Of a stretch of 64,000 nt of DNA, positions 46,485 to 54,418 are shown in pieces; within the stretch, counting starts at the first letter, position 1; each line of letters starts with the position of its first letter. This DNA is from RUG572 sp051884915 (lineage in GTDB: Bacteria > Verrucomicrobiota > Kiritimatiellia > RFP12 > UBA1067), in the NCBI GenBank assembly GCA_051884915.1, contig JBJEWF010000089.1, positions 50,502 through 114,501 on the forward strand, given 5' to 3'. Both the position numbers and the translations under genes were made by a program. The notes below the pieces were generated by a model. That model was not told the origin of the DNA and did no database searches. It was given only the letters and a program-made list of their open reading frames with translations.

Positions 46485-48340
46485 GGCGCCGGCTTCTGCT
46501 CGTCTCGGTCGCGCTGGCGGCGCTGGCGCTTCCCGCCGGCCCGCTGGCCGCGCGGATCGCCGAAATCGAAGCGTGGCTGCCCGAGAAGCCCGGGGCCGAC
46601 GGCGCGCGGATCGCCGATCGCGCCGCCTGGGGCCGGCTGGCCGCGACGCCGAACGGCACGAACGAAATCAAGGCGGCGGAGGCGCTGCTGGACCAGCCCG
46701 TGCCGGACGTGCCGGATGCCGAGTATCTTGAGTTCACGCGGAACGGAAACCGCACGCGCTACCAGCGGAGCCTGGGACGGCGACTGGCGGCGTTCAACCG
46801 TCTCTTCGTTGCCGAATGCCTGGAGGACAGGGGGCGTTTCATCCCGAAGATCGTCGCCTACGCGGACGCGTTCTGCGCCATGAAGAGCTGGACGCTGCCC
46901 GCGCACGACAGCGCCCTGACGTGTTTCAACGGCAAGCCGCACGTCGACCTGATGGCAGGGTGCATCTCGCTGGCGCTGGCTTTCTGCCATGACTGGCTGG
47001 GGGAGCGCCTCCCCGCCGCCACGCGGGCGAAGATGTACGCGGAACTCGACCGCCGCACGTTCCAGCCCTACTTGCGCCATGCCCGCGGGCAGGAGAAGAT
47101 TCCCGGACACTGGTGGTTCCATTGCGGCAACAACTGGAACAGCGTCTGCAACGCCTGCGTCGTCCGCACGGCGCTCGCCGTGGTCGAGGACCGCCGTCTG
47201 CGCGCCGAATTCGTGGCGTTTGCCGAAGGGAGCGTGCCGTTTGCGCTGGCGGGCTACACCGACGACGGCTATTGTTCCGAGGGCATGGGCTATTGGAACT
47301 ACGGCTACGGCCACCATCTGGAGATGGGCCTCGCCGTGCGCGCGGCCACGGGCGGGAAGGTCGACTTCTTCGCCGATCCGAAGTGCAGGGCCGTGATGGA
47401 ATACGCCTACGGATTCCAGCTCCAGAGCGGGCTGTCGCCGCATTTCGCCGATGGCGGCGGCAACGCCTCGCCGGCGTATCTGGCGCTGGGACGGCAGATC
47501 TGGTCCGACCTCGCCAACACGGCCGCTCTCCGGGCGGAGCCGTTTCACGGCGGTCCGGCGCTCTTCTCGCTGCGCGCGTTCGGCCAGGAGCCGGCGCCTG
47601 TCGCGCCGGCCTTGGACGAACTTCCCGCGCGGTCCTGGTTCTCCGACGCCCAGGTGCTGATTTCGCGCGTCCACCATGCCGACCGCACGATGCGCATGGC
47701 CCTGGCGGTGAAGGGCGGACACAACGCCGAACTCCACAACCACAACGATGTGGGAACCTACTGCATCATGCTGGACGGCACGGAGATGGCCGGCGATCCG
47801 GGCGGCGAAATCTACACGCGCCGGACGTTCTCGAAGGACCGCTACGTCTCGAAGGTCCTCAATTCGTACGGGCATCCCGTACCCGTGGTCGGCGGCAGCC
47901 TGCAGCAGACCGGCCGCGCGGCGGCGGCGAAAGTCGTCAGCCGCGTCTTCACGGACGGGACGGACACGCTCGTGCTCGACTGCACGGCGGCCTATGACGT
48001 CAAAGCCCTGAAATCGCTCGTCCGCACGGTCGTGTTCGACCGCGCGGGGGACCGGATCGAGATTTCCGACCGGGCGGTGTTCACCGAGCCGACGGCGTTC
48101 GAGGTGCCGGTGGTCACCTACCGCGAGTTTACCCGGAACGCGGAGGCCACCGAGTTTCTCATCAGCAAGAGCCCGACGACCAGCCGGAAGCTGAAGCTGG
48201 CGATCGCGGCCACGGCGCCGGTTTCCTTCCGGGAGGAATCCATCGAGAATCCCGGGCTCCCGTCGGTCAGGCGCCTGGCGTTCTCGTTCGCGAAACCCGT
48301 CCTCGAAGGGACTTTCACGACGACCTATTCGAGCCGCTGA
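46481..48340 (+). CDS. Secreted heparinase II/III-type polysaccharide lyase
   Basis: 619 residues with signal peptide (LLLVSVALAALALPAGPLAA). An N-terminal alpha-toroid (HCGNNWNSVCNACVVRTAL; GYCSEGMGYWNYGYGHHLEMG) is followed by the beta-sandwich with GGHNAELHNHNDVGTY, the His/Tyr-bearing motif of heparinase II/III proteins (PL12/15/17/21 clans). Such enzymes cleave uronic-acid-containing chains by beta-elimination, giving the unsaturated ends that the upstream GH88 removes. Exact substrate is not readable; alginate, heparin-like or other uronates remain possible. ATGA overlap with GH88. Confidence 0.88.
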   Translation: MRRRLLLVSVALAALALPAGPLAARIAEIEAWLPEKPGADGARIADRAAWGRLAATPNGTNEIKAAEALLDQPVPDVPDAEYLEFTRNGNRTRYQRSLGRRLAAFNRLFVAECLEDRGRFIPKIVAYADAFCAMKSWTLPAHDSALTCFNGKPHVDLMAGCISLALAFCHDWLGERLPAATRAKMYAELDRRTFQPYLRHARGQEKIPGHWWFHCGNNWNSVCNACVVRTALAVVEDRRLRAEFVAFAEGSVPFALAGYTDDGYCSEGMGYWNYGYGHHLEMGLAVRAATGGKVDFFADPKCRAVMEYAYGFQLQSGLSPHFADGGGNASPAYLALGRQIWSDLANTAALRAEPFHGGPALFSLRAFGQEPAPVAPALDELPARSWFSDAQVLISRVHHADRTMRMALAVKGGHNAELHNHNDVGTYCIMLDGTEMAGDPGGEIYTRRTFSKDRYVSKVLNSYGHPVPVVGGSLQQTGRAAAAKVVSRVFTDGTDTLVLDCTAAYDVKALKSLVRTVVFDRAGDRIEISDRAVFTEPTAFEVPVVTYREFTRNAEATEFLISKSPTTSRKLKLAIAATAPVSFREESIENPGLPSVRRLAFSFAKPVLEGTFTTTYSSR

Positions 48341-48353
48341 GGCCGCTGGCTCC

Positions 48354-48388
48354 GCGGACGGCGGGAACGGCCCGCCTCCGCCGTCCGC
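48354..48388 (+). terminator. Strong hairpin after the lyase gene
   Basis: GCGGACGGCGG (48354-48364) and CCGCCGTCCGC (48378-48388) form an 11-bp stem, 14 nt after the lyase stop. No T-run follows. Confidence 0.5.
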
Positions 48389-48440
48389 ACGCTGCGCGGG
48401 GCGACGCAAATTACCATTTTCTAACAAGAGGGTTCTGTGG

Positions 48441-48446
48441 TATAAT
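48441..48446 (+). promoter_or_regulatory. Extended -10 promoter of the ferredoxin/permease operon
   Basis: TGG-TATAAT (48438-48446) in an A/T-rich stretch; AGGAG Shine-Dalgarno at 48481-48485, 8 nt before the ferredoxin ATG, gives a leader of about 40 nt. Confidence 0.65.
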
Positions 48447-48493
48447 GAACGCGGTTTTTCACCCCGAAAAGAGAAAGAGAAGGAGAACAAGAA

Positions 48494-48667
48494 ATGGCGA
48501 TGAAGATTGATGAAGCGAAGTGCGTTGCGTGCGGCAGCTGCGCGTCGGTCTGCCCGGCGGAGGCGATTTCGGCCGGCGAGCCGGCCTACAAGATCGATGC
48601 CGACAAGTGCGTGGACTGCGGCGCGTGTGCGGCGCAGTGCCCGGCCGAAGCGATTGCCCAGGCGTGA
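48494..48667 (+). CDS. 2[4Fe-4S] ferredoxin
   Basis: 57 residues, the clostridial-ferredoxin length. Two four-cysteine motifs, CVACGSCASVCP (10-21) and CVDCGACAAQCP (40-51), each able to hold a [4Fe-4S] cluster. It carries low-potential electrons in the cytoplasm of anaerobes. AGGAG lies 8 nt upstream of ATG 48494. The stop TGA 48665-48667 overlaps the GTG start of the metal permease (GTGA), so the two are translationally coupled, an unusual partner for a ferredoxin. Confidence 0.93.
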   Translation: MAMKIDEAKCVACGSCASVCPAEAISAGEPAYKIDADKCVDCGACAAQCPAEAIAQA

Positions 48668-49503
48668 TCGACTTTCTGTTGGAGAACCTGCTGCTTCTGC
48701 CGTTCCTTTTTCCGGCCTATCTGGTGCTGGAATGGGTGGAAGCGCACGCGGGCGATGCGCTCGAGCGAAAGCTCGGGCGCGTCAGTCGTTGGGGGCCGTT
48801 CTTCGGCGCCGCCGCCGGCGTGGTGCCCCAGTGCGGCTTTTCCGCCGCCGCCGCGTCCCTCTACGCGGGCGGCGTGGTCACGGCGGGCACGCTGCTGGCC
48901 GTTTTCCTGTCGACCTCGGACGAACTGGTCCCCGTTCTCCTCTCCAGGCAGGTCCCGGTGCGCTTCCTGCTCAAGCTGATCGGGCTGAAGGTCGTCTTCG
49001 CCGTTCTGGCGGGGTATCTTCTGAATCTTTTCCTCTACTGCATGGGCCGGCGCGGCCCGTCGCCGCACGTCGGCGAACTGTGCGCGCATAGCCGGTGCAG
49101 CTGCGAGGCGCGCCAGGGGATTGTCGTTCCGGCGCTGATCCACACGGCCGAGATCTTCGTCTTCCTTCTGGTCGTTTCGGGGCTTGTCGAATTGGCGCTC
49201 CATTTCTGCGAGGGCGAAGAGGCCCTGAAGCGCTTTGTCCTGAATCGGCCCCTGGTGGGCGAACTGCTGGGCGGACTGTTGGGGCTCATTCCGAATTGCG
49301 CCGTCTCGGCGGCCTGCGCGGAAGTCTATTCGGCGGGCGGCATGTCGGCGGGCGCTTTGCTTTCGTCCTCGCTGACGGGCGCCGGCGTCGGCCTGGTCGT
49401 TCTCTTCCGCACGCATCGCCACCATCTCCAGAATCTGGGGATTCTCGCCGCCGTCTACGTCTTTGGCGTTCTTTTCGGCTATGTCGGAGGATTCGTTCTC
49501 TGA
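48664..49503 (+). CDS. Putative 10TM heavy-metal exporter (ArsP_2/putative manganese transporter family)
   Basis: 279 residues, GTG start 48664 overlapping the ferredoxin stop. About eight to ten hydrophobic segments; the repeated half-motifs GVVPQCGFSAAAASLYAGG with LAVFLSTSDELVPVLLS and GLIPNCAVSAACAEVYSAGG with ALLSSSLTGAGVGLVVL show an internal inverted duplication with a conserved P-x-C. A Cys/His-rich loop (CAHSRCSCEA, about 140-150) may bind metal. This fits the ArsP_2/DUF2899 group of putative metal exporters; the substrate is unknown. AzlC begins at the stop (TGATG). Confidence 0.82.
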   Translation: MIDFLLENLLLLPFLFPAYLVLEWVEAHAGDALERKLGRVSRWGPFFGAAAGVVPQCGFSAAAASLYAGGVVTAGTLLAVFLSTSDELVPVLLSRQVPVRFLLKLIGLKVVFAVLAGYLLNLFLYCMGRRGPSPHVGELCAHSRCSCEARQGIVVPALIHTAEIFVFLLVVSGLVELALHFCEGEEALKRFVLNRPLVGELLGGLLGLIPNCAVSAACAEVYSAGGMSAGALLSSSLTGAGVGLVVLFRTHRHHLQNLGILAAVYVFGVLFGYVGGFVL

Positions 49504-50234
49504 TGGCCGTTTCGGATGACGCGAAATCCGAACTTGGTTTTCGCCGGGGCTTCGTGGACGCCTTGCCGATTTTCTTCGGCTACATGTCCGTGGCGTTTGC
49601 GTTTGGCATCGCGTGCCGCCAGAACGGCCACCCGTTCTGGTCGCCGCTGCTCATGAGCATGACGCATGTTTCGGGTACGGGACAGTTCGCCGTGGTGAAT
49701 CTGCTGGAGAAGCGCAGCGCCTGCTTTGCCGTGGTTCTCGCCGTTTTCGTGTTCAATCTGCGCTACGTGCTGATGGCATTGGCCGTGGCGCAGCGGCTGT
49801 CGGCGTCGGTGGGCGTTGGCGCGCGCCTGCTGGTGGCGATGGGCGATACGGACGAAATCGTCGGCCTGGCGGTCAAGCAGACGCGGCCGCTGACGTTCTC
49901 CTACTACATGGGGCTGACGGCCTGTTCGTGGCTTGGCTGGGTCGGCGGAACGGTTCTCGGCGCGTGGGACGGGACGAACGGGCTGATGCCGCCGGTCCTC
50001 CAGCGTTCGCTGGGGCTGGCGCTCTACGCGATGTTCCTCGCCATCATCGTCCCGGCGGCGCGGCGGGACCCGGCGGCGCTCGTGTGCGTCGTCCTCGCGG
50101 CGCTGGCCAGCATCGGCCTCCGGCTGTTGCCGGCGGGGCTTGACGGCGGCTGGATCACGTTGGCGGCCGGCGTCTTGAGCGCCGTTGTTGCGGCCGTCCT
50201 CTTCCCGAAGAAAGGCGTGGCGGCGAATGCCTGA
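49503..50234 (+). CDS. azlC: AzlC-family branched-chain amino acid exporter large subunit
   Basis: 243 residues. The AzlC signature FRRGFVDALPIFFGYMSVAFAFG at the N-terminus and FVFNLRYVLMALAVAQRL follow the family pattern, with about five membrane helices. AzlC works with AzlD to export branched-chain amino acids; both genes occur here, azlD overlapping by 8 nt. The start shares one base with the preceding stop. The link with the metal permease and ferredoxin is unexplained. Confidence 0.92.
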   Translation: MAVSDDAKSELGFRRGFVDALPIFFGYMSVAFAFGIACRQNGHPFWSPLLMSMTHVSGTGQFAVVNLLEKRSACFAVVLAVFVFNLRYVLMALAVAQRLSASVGVGARLLVAMGDTDEIVGLAVKQTRPLTFSYYMGLTACSWLGWVGGTVLGAWDGTNGLMPPVLQRSLGLALYAMFLAIIVPAARRDPAALVCVVLAALASIGLRLLPAGLDGGWITLAAGVLSAVVAAVLFPKKGVAANA

Positions 50235-50574
50235 CTGGTGCGACCGGAAGACGCTGCTTGGGCTGATCGCCGTGACGGCGGCCGTGACCTACCTTCTGCG
50301 CGTCGTCCCGCTGGTCCTGCTGCGGCGGCCGTTGCGCAATCCCCATCTGGTGGCCCTGTTGGAATACGTGCCCTATGCGCTGCTGTCGGCCATGATTTTC
50401 CCCGACGTTTTCTACGCAACCGATCCGGCGGCGGCATTCCCGGGCCGCGTTCCCCTGCCGGCGCTGGCCGGCGCCGTGACGGCGATCGTGCTGGCGTTCT
50501 TCAGGTTCAGTCTGCCGCTCGTCGCGTGCGTCGCCACCTGCGCGGCCTGCGCCGCCTTCCTCGTCTTCGGCTGA
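50227..50574 (+). CDS. azlD: AzlD-family amino acid exporter small subunit
   Basis: 115 residues, four hydrophobic segments. TYLLRVVPLVLLRRPLRNP and LEYVPYALLSAMIFPDVF are AzlD landmarks. Start ATG 50227 is inside azlC (8-nt overlap). It ends the four-gene overlapping operon. Confidence 0.92.
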   Translation: MPDWCDRKTLLGLIAVTAAVTYLLRVVPLVLLRRPLRNPHLVALLEYVPYALLSAMIFPDVFYATDPAAAFPGRVPLPALAGAVTAIVLAFFRFSLPLVACVATCAACAAFLVFG

Positions 50575-50721
50575 CCGCCGGGCCGAACCATGGCCCCGCG
50601 CCCGCGGCCGGCCCGGCCGCACCGCAATCCCGTTTCTCCGTGCCGGCGGCCCCGGCGTGTCCGTTGCGGGGGCATGCGCTTCCGAAAGGCGCCGGGTCTG
50701 CCGGCGCATGGCGCGGGGGAC

Positions 50722-50750
50722 TAGGCAGAGCGCCGAAGGAATGGTAGAAT
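50722..50750 (+). promoter_or_regulatory. Promoter of M50 protease gene, leaderless spacing
   Basis: TAGGCA (50722-50727), 17-nt spacer, extended TGG-TAGAAT (50742-50750). The ATG at 50757 is 6 nt after the -10 and lacks a Shine-Dalgarno. Confidence 0.6.
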
Positions 50751-50756
50751 AGCGCC

Positions 50757-51593
50757 ATGTTTCCGCGGAAGATACATGTGTGCGAATTGTTCGGAATTCC
50801 GATCTACCTGGATTCCTCGCTGATCGTTCTCCTGATCTTGTTTGCCACGAGCGGCGGAAGCCTCATGAGCGGGCTTCTGGGGGCCGTGTTGCTGCTGTTT
50901 TCCATTACGGCCCATGAATTGGGGCATTCGCTTGCGGCGCGGGGATTCGGCTACGAAACGAACGACATCACGCTTTCGCTGCTGGGCGGGTGCGCGTCGC
51001 TGATCGCCATGCCGCGCAAGGCCCTGCAGGAGTTCCTGACGGCGATTGCCGGGCCGGCCGTGAGCTTTGCCCTCGGCATCCTGGCGCTGGGGGTCGCGTC
51101 CCTGCTGGTCGTCGGCAATGTCTGGTCCGCCGCCCTCTTTTTCGTGACGAACGGGGGGCTGGGACATGCGGATCTTTCATGTTCCCGCGGGCTGTTCTGG
51201 ATCGTCGATTTGCTGATCGACATGGGATTGATGAACTTCATGCTGGGGGGCTTCAACCTGCTGCCCGGCTTTCCGATGGACGGCGGCCGTATCTTCCGCA
51301 GCGCGATGCGCGCGTTCATGAGCCGGTCGCGGGCGACGTTTGTGGCGATGGTCGTCGGTCGCGTCTTTGCCGTTTTGCTGGCCTTGAACGGGCTGCATCG
51401 CGTGATGAACCATGGCAACTGGGGCTTCGTGACGATTCTCATTGCCTGGATGATCTGGCGCGAGGGGTATCGCGAATATCGGCAGGCGGTCGCGGAGGAA
51501 AGCTGGCAGGACCAGTGGGACTATTCGGCGCGCGTGTCTCCGCCGCCGTATGGCGGAGACGGCGATGAAACGGAGATCCGCCGGGGCCGCTAG
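50757..51593 (+). CDS. Site-2-type membrane metalloprotease (M50 family)
   Basis: 278 residues, about six membrane helices. HELGH (53-57) is the zinc-binding motif, and NLLPGFPMDGGRI supplies the third ligand Asp175. The compact form without PDZ domain resembles archaeal/cyanobacterial-type S2P that cleave regulatory proteins within the membrane. Soluble C-terminal tail (EYRQAVAEESWQDQWDY). A promoter ends 6 nt upstream. The downstream sugar kinase gene follows after 34 nt. The substrate may be an anti-sigma factor, but none is seen here. Confidence 0.88.
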   Translation: MFPRKIHVCELFGIPIYLDSSLIVLLILFATSGGSLMSGLLGAVLLLFSITAHELGHSLAARGFGYETNDITLSLLGGCASLIAMPRKALQEFLTAIAGPAVSFALGILALGVASLLVVGNVWSAALFFVTNGGLGHADLSCSRGLFWIVDLLIDMGLMNFMLGGFNLLPGFPMDGGRIFRSAMRAFMSRSRATFVAMVVGRVFAVLLALNGLHRVMNHGNWGFVTILIAWMIWREGYREYRQAVAEESWQDQWDYSARVSPPPYGGDGDETEIRRGR

Positions 51594-51627
51594 GTTTGGA
51601 CTGGTCGGGAAAAATGGAGATGGGGAA

Positions 51628-52728
51628 ATGGAATCGTTGTCGGTGAAGGCGGCGGGAAGCTGCCTGTGGGACGCGGCGTCCCTCGGTGAAATCATGTTGC
51701 GTCTCGATCCGGGCGACGGTCGCATCCACACGGCGCGCGATTTCAAGGTCTGGGAAGGCGGCGGCGAATACAATGTCGTGCGCGGCCTGCGCCGGTGCTT
51801 TGGCCTCAGGACGACGGCCGTGACGGCTTTCGCCGACAATCCGGTCGGGCGGCTCGTCGAGGACTTCATGCTGCAGGGCGGCGTGGACGTTTCCCACGTC
51901 AAGTGGGTGGCATTCGACGGCATCGGGCGCACGGTCCGCAACGGCCTCAATTTCGTCGAGCGCGGTTTCGGGTGCCGCGGGGCGCGCAGCTGCGCGGATC
52001 GCGGCCTGACGGCGGTGTCGCAGCTCAAGCCGGGCGACATCGACTGGGACGAACTCTTCGGGCGGCAGGGCGTGCGCTGGTTCCACACGGGCGGCATCTT
52101 CGCGGCCTTGTCCGAAACGACGGCCGAGGTCGCCATCGAGGCGCTCAGGGCGGCGAAGCGGCATGGCACGGTGACGAGCTACGATTTGAACTACCGCGCT
52201 TCGCTCTGGAAGTCGATCGGCGGCCAGGCGAAGGCCCAGGAGGTCAACCGCGAAATCGCGAAATTCGTTGACGTGATGATCGGCAACGAGGAGGATTTCA
52301 CGGCGGCGCTGGGCATCGCGGTCGAAGGTGTCGACCGGAATCTCACGACGCTTCCGGTCGAAGGCTTCCGCAAGATGATTGAAAAGGCGGTTGCGGCCTA
52401 TCCGAATTTCAAGGTCGTGGCGACCACGCTGCGCAGCGTGAAGAGCGCGACGGTGAACGACTGGAGCGCCATCTGCTGGTACAAGGGCGAACTCCACCGG
52501 TCCGTCCAGCGCCCAGGCCTTGAGATCTACGACCGCGTGGGCGGCGGCGATTCGTTCGCGTCGGGCCTCATCTACGGCCTGATGGCCTTCGACGACGCCG
52601 AAAAGGCCGTGAACTACGGCGCGGCGCACGGCGCGCTGGCGATGACAACGCCCGGCGACACCTCGATGGCCACGAAGGCCGATGTCGAAAAACTGGTTGG
52701 CGGCGGCGGCGCACGCGTCGACCGCTAG
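51628..52728 (+). CDS. PfkB-family sugar kinase, 2-dehydro-3-deoxygluconokinase-like
   Basis: 366 residues. PfkB ribokinase fold: N-terminal GEIMLRLDPG, GGGEYNVVRGLRR, and the C-terminal signature YDRVGGGDSFASGLIYGL with catalytic Asp308. VGGGDSFASG is typical of the KDG kinase branch, which phosphorylates 2-keto-3-deoxygluconate made from uronic acids or their unsaturated derivatives. That would join the lyase/GH88 products to the Entner-Doudoroff end. GGAG precedes ATG 51628 by 8 nt. The assignment to KDG rather than another sugar acid is inference. Confidence 0.8.
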   Translation: MESLSVKAAGSCLWDAASLGEIMLRLDPGDGRIHTARDFKVWEGGGEYNVVRGLRRCFGLRTTAVTAFADNPVGRLVEDFMLQGGVDVSHVKWVAFDGIGRTVRNGLNFVERGFGCRGARSCADRGLTAVSQLKPGDIDWDELFGRQGVRWFHTGGIFAALSETTAEVAIEALRAAKRHGTVTSYDLNYRASLWKSIGGQAKAQEVNREIAKFVDVMIGNEEDFTAALGIAVEGVDRNLTTLPVEGFRKMIEKAVAAYPNFKVVATTLRSVKSATVNDWSAICWYKGELHRSVQRPGLEIYDRVGGGDSFASGLIYGLMAFDDAEKAVNYGAAHGALAMTTPGDTSMATKADVEKLVGGGGARVDR

Positions 52729-52787
52729 CCGGCCGGATACCCATTCCGGCGATTCCCGATTCCAAACGAAACGGAAAGGTAGAAGTC

Positions 52788-54083
52788 ATGCAGTTTTCCC
52801 GACGTCATTTCATGGCAACGGCCGGCGCGCTGGCCGCCTCGCCGGCGGTTCTCGGCGCGGCAAGGAAAATCTTCAAGGTCGGACTTGTCGGCTGCGGCGG
52901 GCGGGGCTGCCAGTGGTATGGCGGCAAATGCGAGGGCGGCGCCATCCGCAACATCATGGACGCGGCGACGCGTCTCGGCTGCGAGGCGAAGCTGGTGGCG
53001 GCGGCGGACTTCGATCGCGCGAAGGCGCTGGACGTCTGCCGGAAGTACGGGGTTGACGAGAAGATGGCGTTTGGCGGCGCGGACGGCTACAAGAACGTGA
53101 TTGCCGCGGATTGCGACATCGTGCTGCTCTGCACGCCGCCGCTGTTCCGCGCCCGCCATGCCGCCGCCTGCGTGGCCGCGGGCAAGCACGTTTTCGCCGA
53201 GAAGCCGATTGCCACGGATCCGCGCGGCATTCGCGAATTTCTCCAGGTGGTGGCGGACGCGAAGGCGAAGAACCTGTCGATCCTCTCCGGCACGCTTCAC
53301 CGCCATTCCAACCGGTTCCTGAAGCAGATCGGTCCCGTTCGCGCGGGCGCGATCGGCAAGATCGTGGCCGGACGCGTCTATCGCTGCCATGGGGCGATGT
53401 GGGTGCGTCCGCGCCGGCCGGAGGACACGAACGCATCCTACCTGGCGAACAACTGGTACCACTTCTGGGAAATGGGCGGCGACCAGATCACGGAACAGGC
53501 CATTCACGAAGTCGACCTCGCGAACTGGTTCATCGGCCGCGCGCCCGTGAGCGCGTTCGGCATGGGCGGCCGCTGGCGCCGGCCGGCCGGCATCGGCGAC
53601 ATCTACGACGAGATCGCGATCGACTACGACTATGGCGGCGAATTGCACGTGGCGACCTACGGACGCCACATGAACGGGTGCGCGAATCCGTTTGGGACGC
53701 GCCTCGTCGGCACGGAAGGCGAAATTTCCGTGGGCGGCCGGATCCGGCGGTTTGACGGCAGTCCCGTCGAGGAGGACCTGAACGCCATCGCGGGGCGCCA
53801 TGACAACGGACTGGTCATGGAGCACGCGGATTTCCTCTCGGGCCTGCTGAGCGGCAATCTCGTCAACGAGGGCGAGCAGGTCGCCCTGTCGACCGCGACC
53901 TGCATCATGGGCACGCTGGCGGCCTACTCCGGCCGCCAGGTGAGGATGAAGGACATTCTTGAGAACGAGAAGTCCGAATTCTTCAATGGCTGGAATGCCG
54001 CGTTTACGGCCAAGACTTTCGAGGAAACGAACGACGTCCCGCTGCCGCCGGAAGGCGTCGGCATCTGCCCCGGCACGGCCTGA
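52788..54083 (+). CDS. Exported Gfo/Idh/MocA-family oxidoreductase
   Basis: 431 residues. Tat-type signal (SRRHFMATAGALAASPAVLGA) followed by an NAD-binding Rossmann start VGLVGCGGRGC, then CTPPLFRARHAAACVAAGKH and FAEKPIATDPRG, the EKP motif that carries the catalytic lysine. The C-terminal domain has EMGGDQITEQAIHEVDL. Secreted members are common in PVC and Bacteroidota and act on sugar derivatives with tightly bound NAD(P); in some the reaction is glycosidase-like. Substrate unknown. An intrinsic-like terminator follows. Confidence 0.9.
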   Translation: MQFSRRHFMATAGALAASPAVLGAARKIFKVGLVGCGGRGCQWYGGKCEGGAIRNIMDAATRLGCEAKLVAAADFDRAKALDVCRKYGVDEKMAFGGADGYKNVIAADCDIVLLCTPPLFRARHAAACVAAGKHVFAEKPIATDPRGIREFLQVVADAKAKNLSILSGTLHRHSNRFLKQIGPVRAGAIGKIVAGRVYRCHGAMWVRPRRPEDTNASYLANNWYHFWEMGGDQITEQAIHEVDLANWFIGRAPVSAFGMGGRWRRPAGIGDIYDEIAIDYDYGGELHVATYGRHMNGCANPFGTRLVGTEGEISVGGRIRRFDGSPVEEDLNAIAGRHDNGLVMEHADFLSGLLSGNLVNEGEQVALSTATCIMGTLAAYSGRQVRMKDILENEKSEFFNGWNAAFTAKTFEETNDVPLPPEGVGICPGTA

Positions 54084-54105
54084 CGGGTGCCGGCCGCATG
54101 GCCGC

Positions 54106-54151
54106 GAACGGCGGCTGCGGCAGTTGCCGCCGTTCCGCCGCTTCGTTTTTT
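54106..54151 (+). terminator. Intrinsic terminator after the oxidoreductase
   Basis: GAACGGCGGC (54106-54115) pairs with GCCGCCGTTC (54126-54135); a T6 run follows at 54146-54151, 10 nt beyond the stem. Confidence 0.65.
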
Positions 54152-54225
54152 CCGCCCTGAATTCCGTCCGCGCGTAAGATTCCGCCGCCGACCCGCGTTT
54201 CTCCGACAAGGAAAGGAATCTGAAT

Positions 54226-54369
54226 ATGCTGGAAGAGACGATCAAGGCGATGGCGCTCAAGGAATTCGGGACGCTGGAGGGGGTGCGGATCTCCTATTCG
54301 GTGGATCGGGTCACGGGCCGGCTCCATTACTGCTTCTCCCGTTCCCTGAAACCCCGCCCGCCCTGCTGA
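54226..54369 (+). CDS. Small hypothetical protein, 47 residues
   Basis: ATG 54226, stop 54367-54369, with AAGGAA 9 nt upstream. The protein starts MLEETIKAMALKEFGTLEGV and continues with RISYSVDRVTGRLHYCF, an amphipathic helix followed by two strand-like stretches. Clear Shine-Dalgarno, complete isolation between a terminator and a promoter, and G/C-rich third positions support coding. No family recognised. Confidence 0.55.
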   Translation: MLEETIKAMALKEFGTLEGVRISYSVDRVTGRLHYCFSRSLKPRPPC

Positions 54370-54406
54370 TTTCGCGGCCGTTCCATCGTGCGCCCGCCAA
54401 CTGTGC

Positions 54407-54412
54407 TATAAT
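54407..54412 (+). promoter_or_regulatory. Extended -10 promoter of sugar isomerase, leaderless spacing
   Basis: TGTGC-TATAAT (54402-54412). The ATG at 54419 is 6 nt downstream; the GGGAG between is too close for a Shine-Dalgarno. Confidence 0.65.
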
Positions 54413-54418
54413 GGGAGC

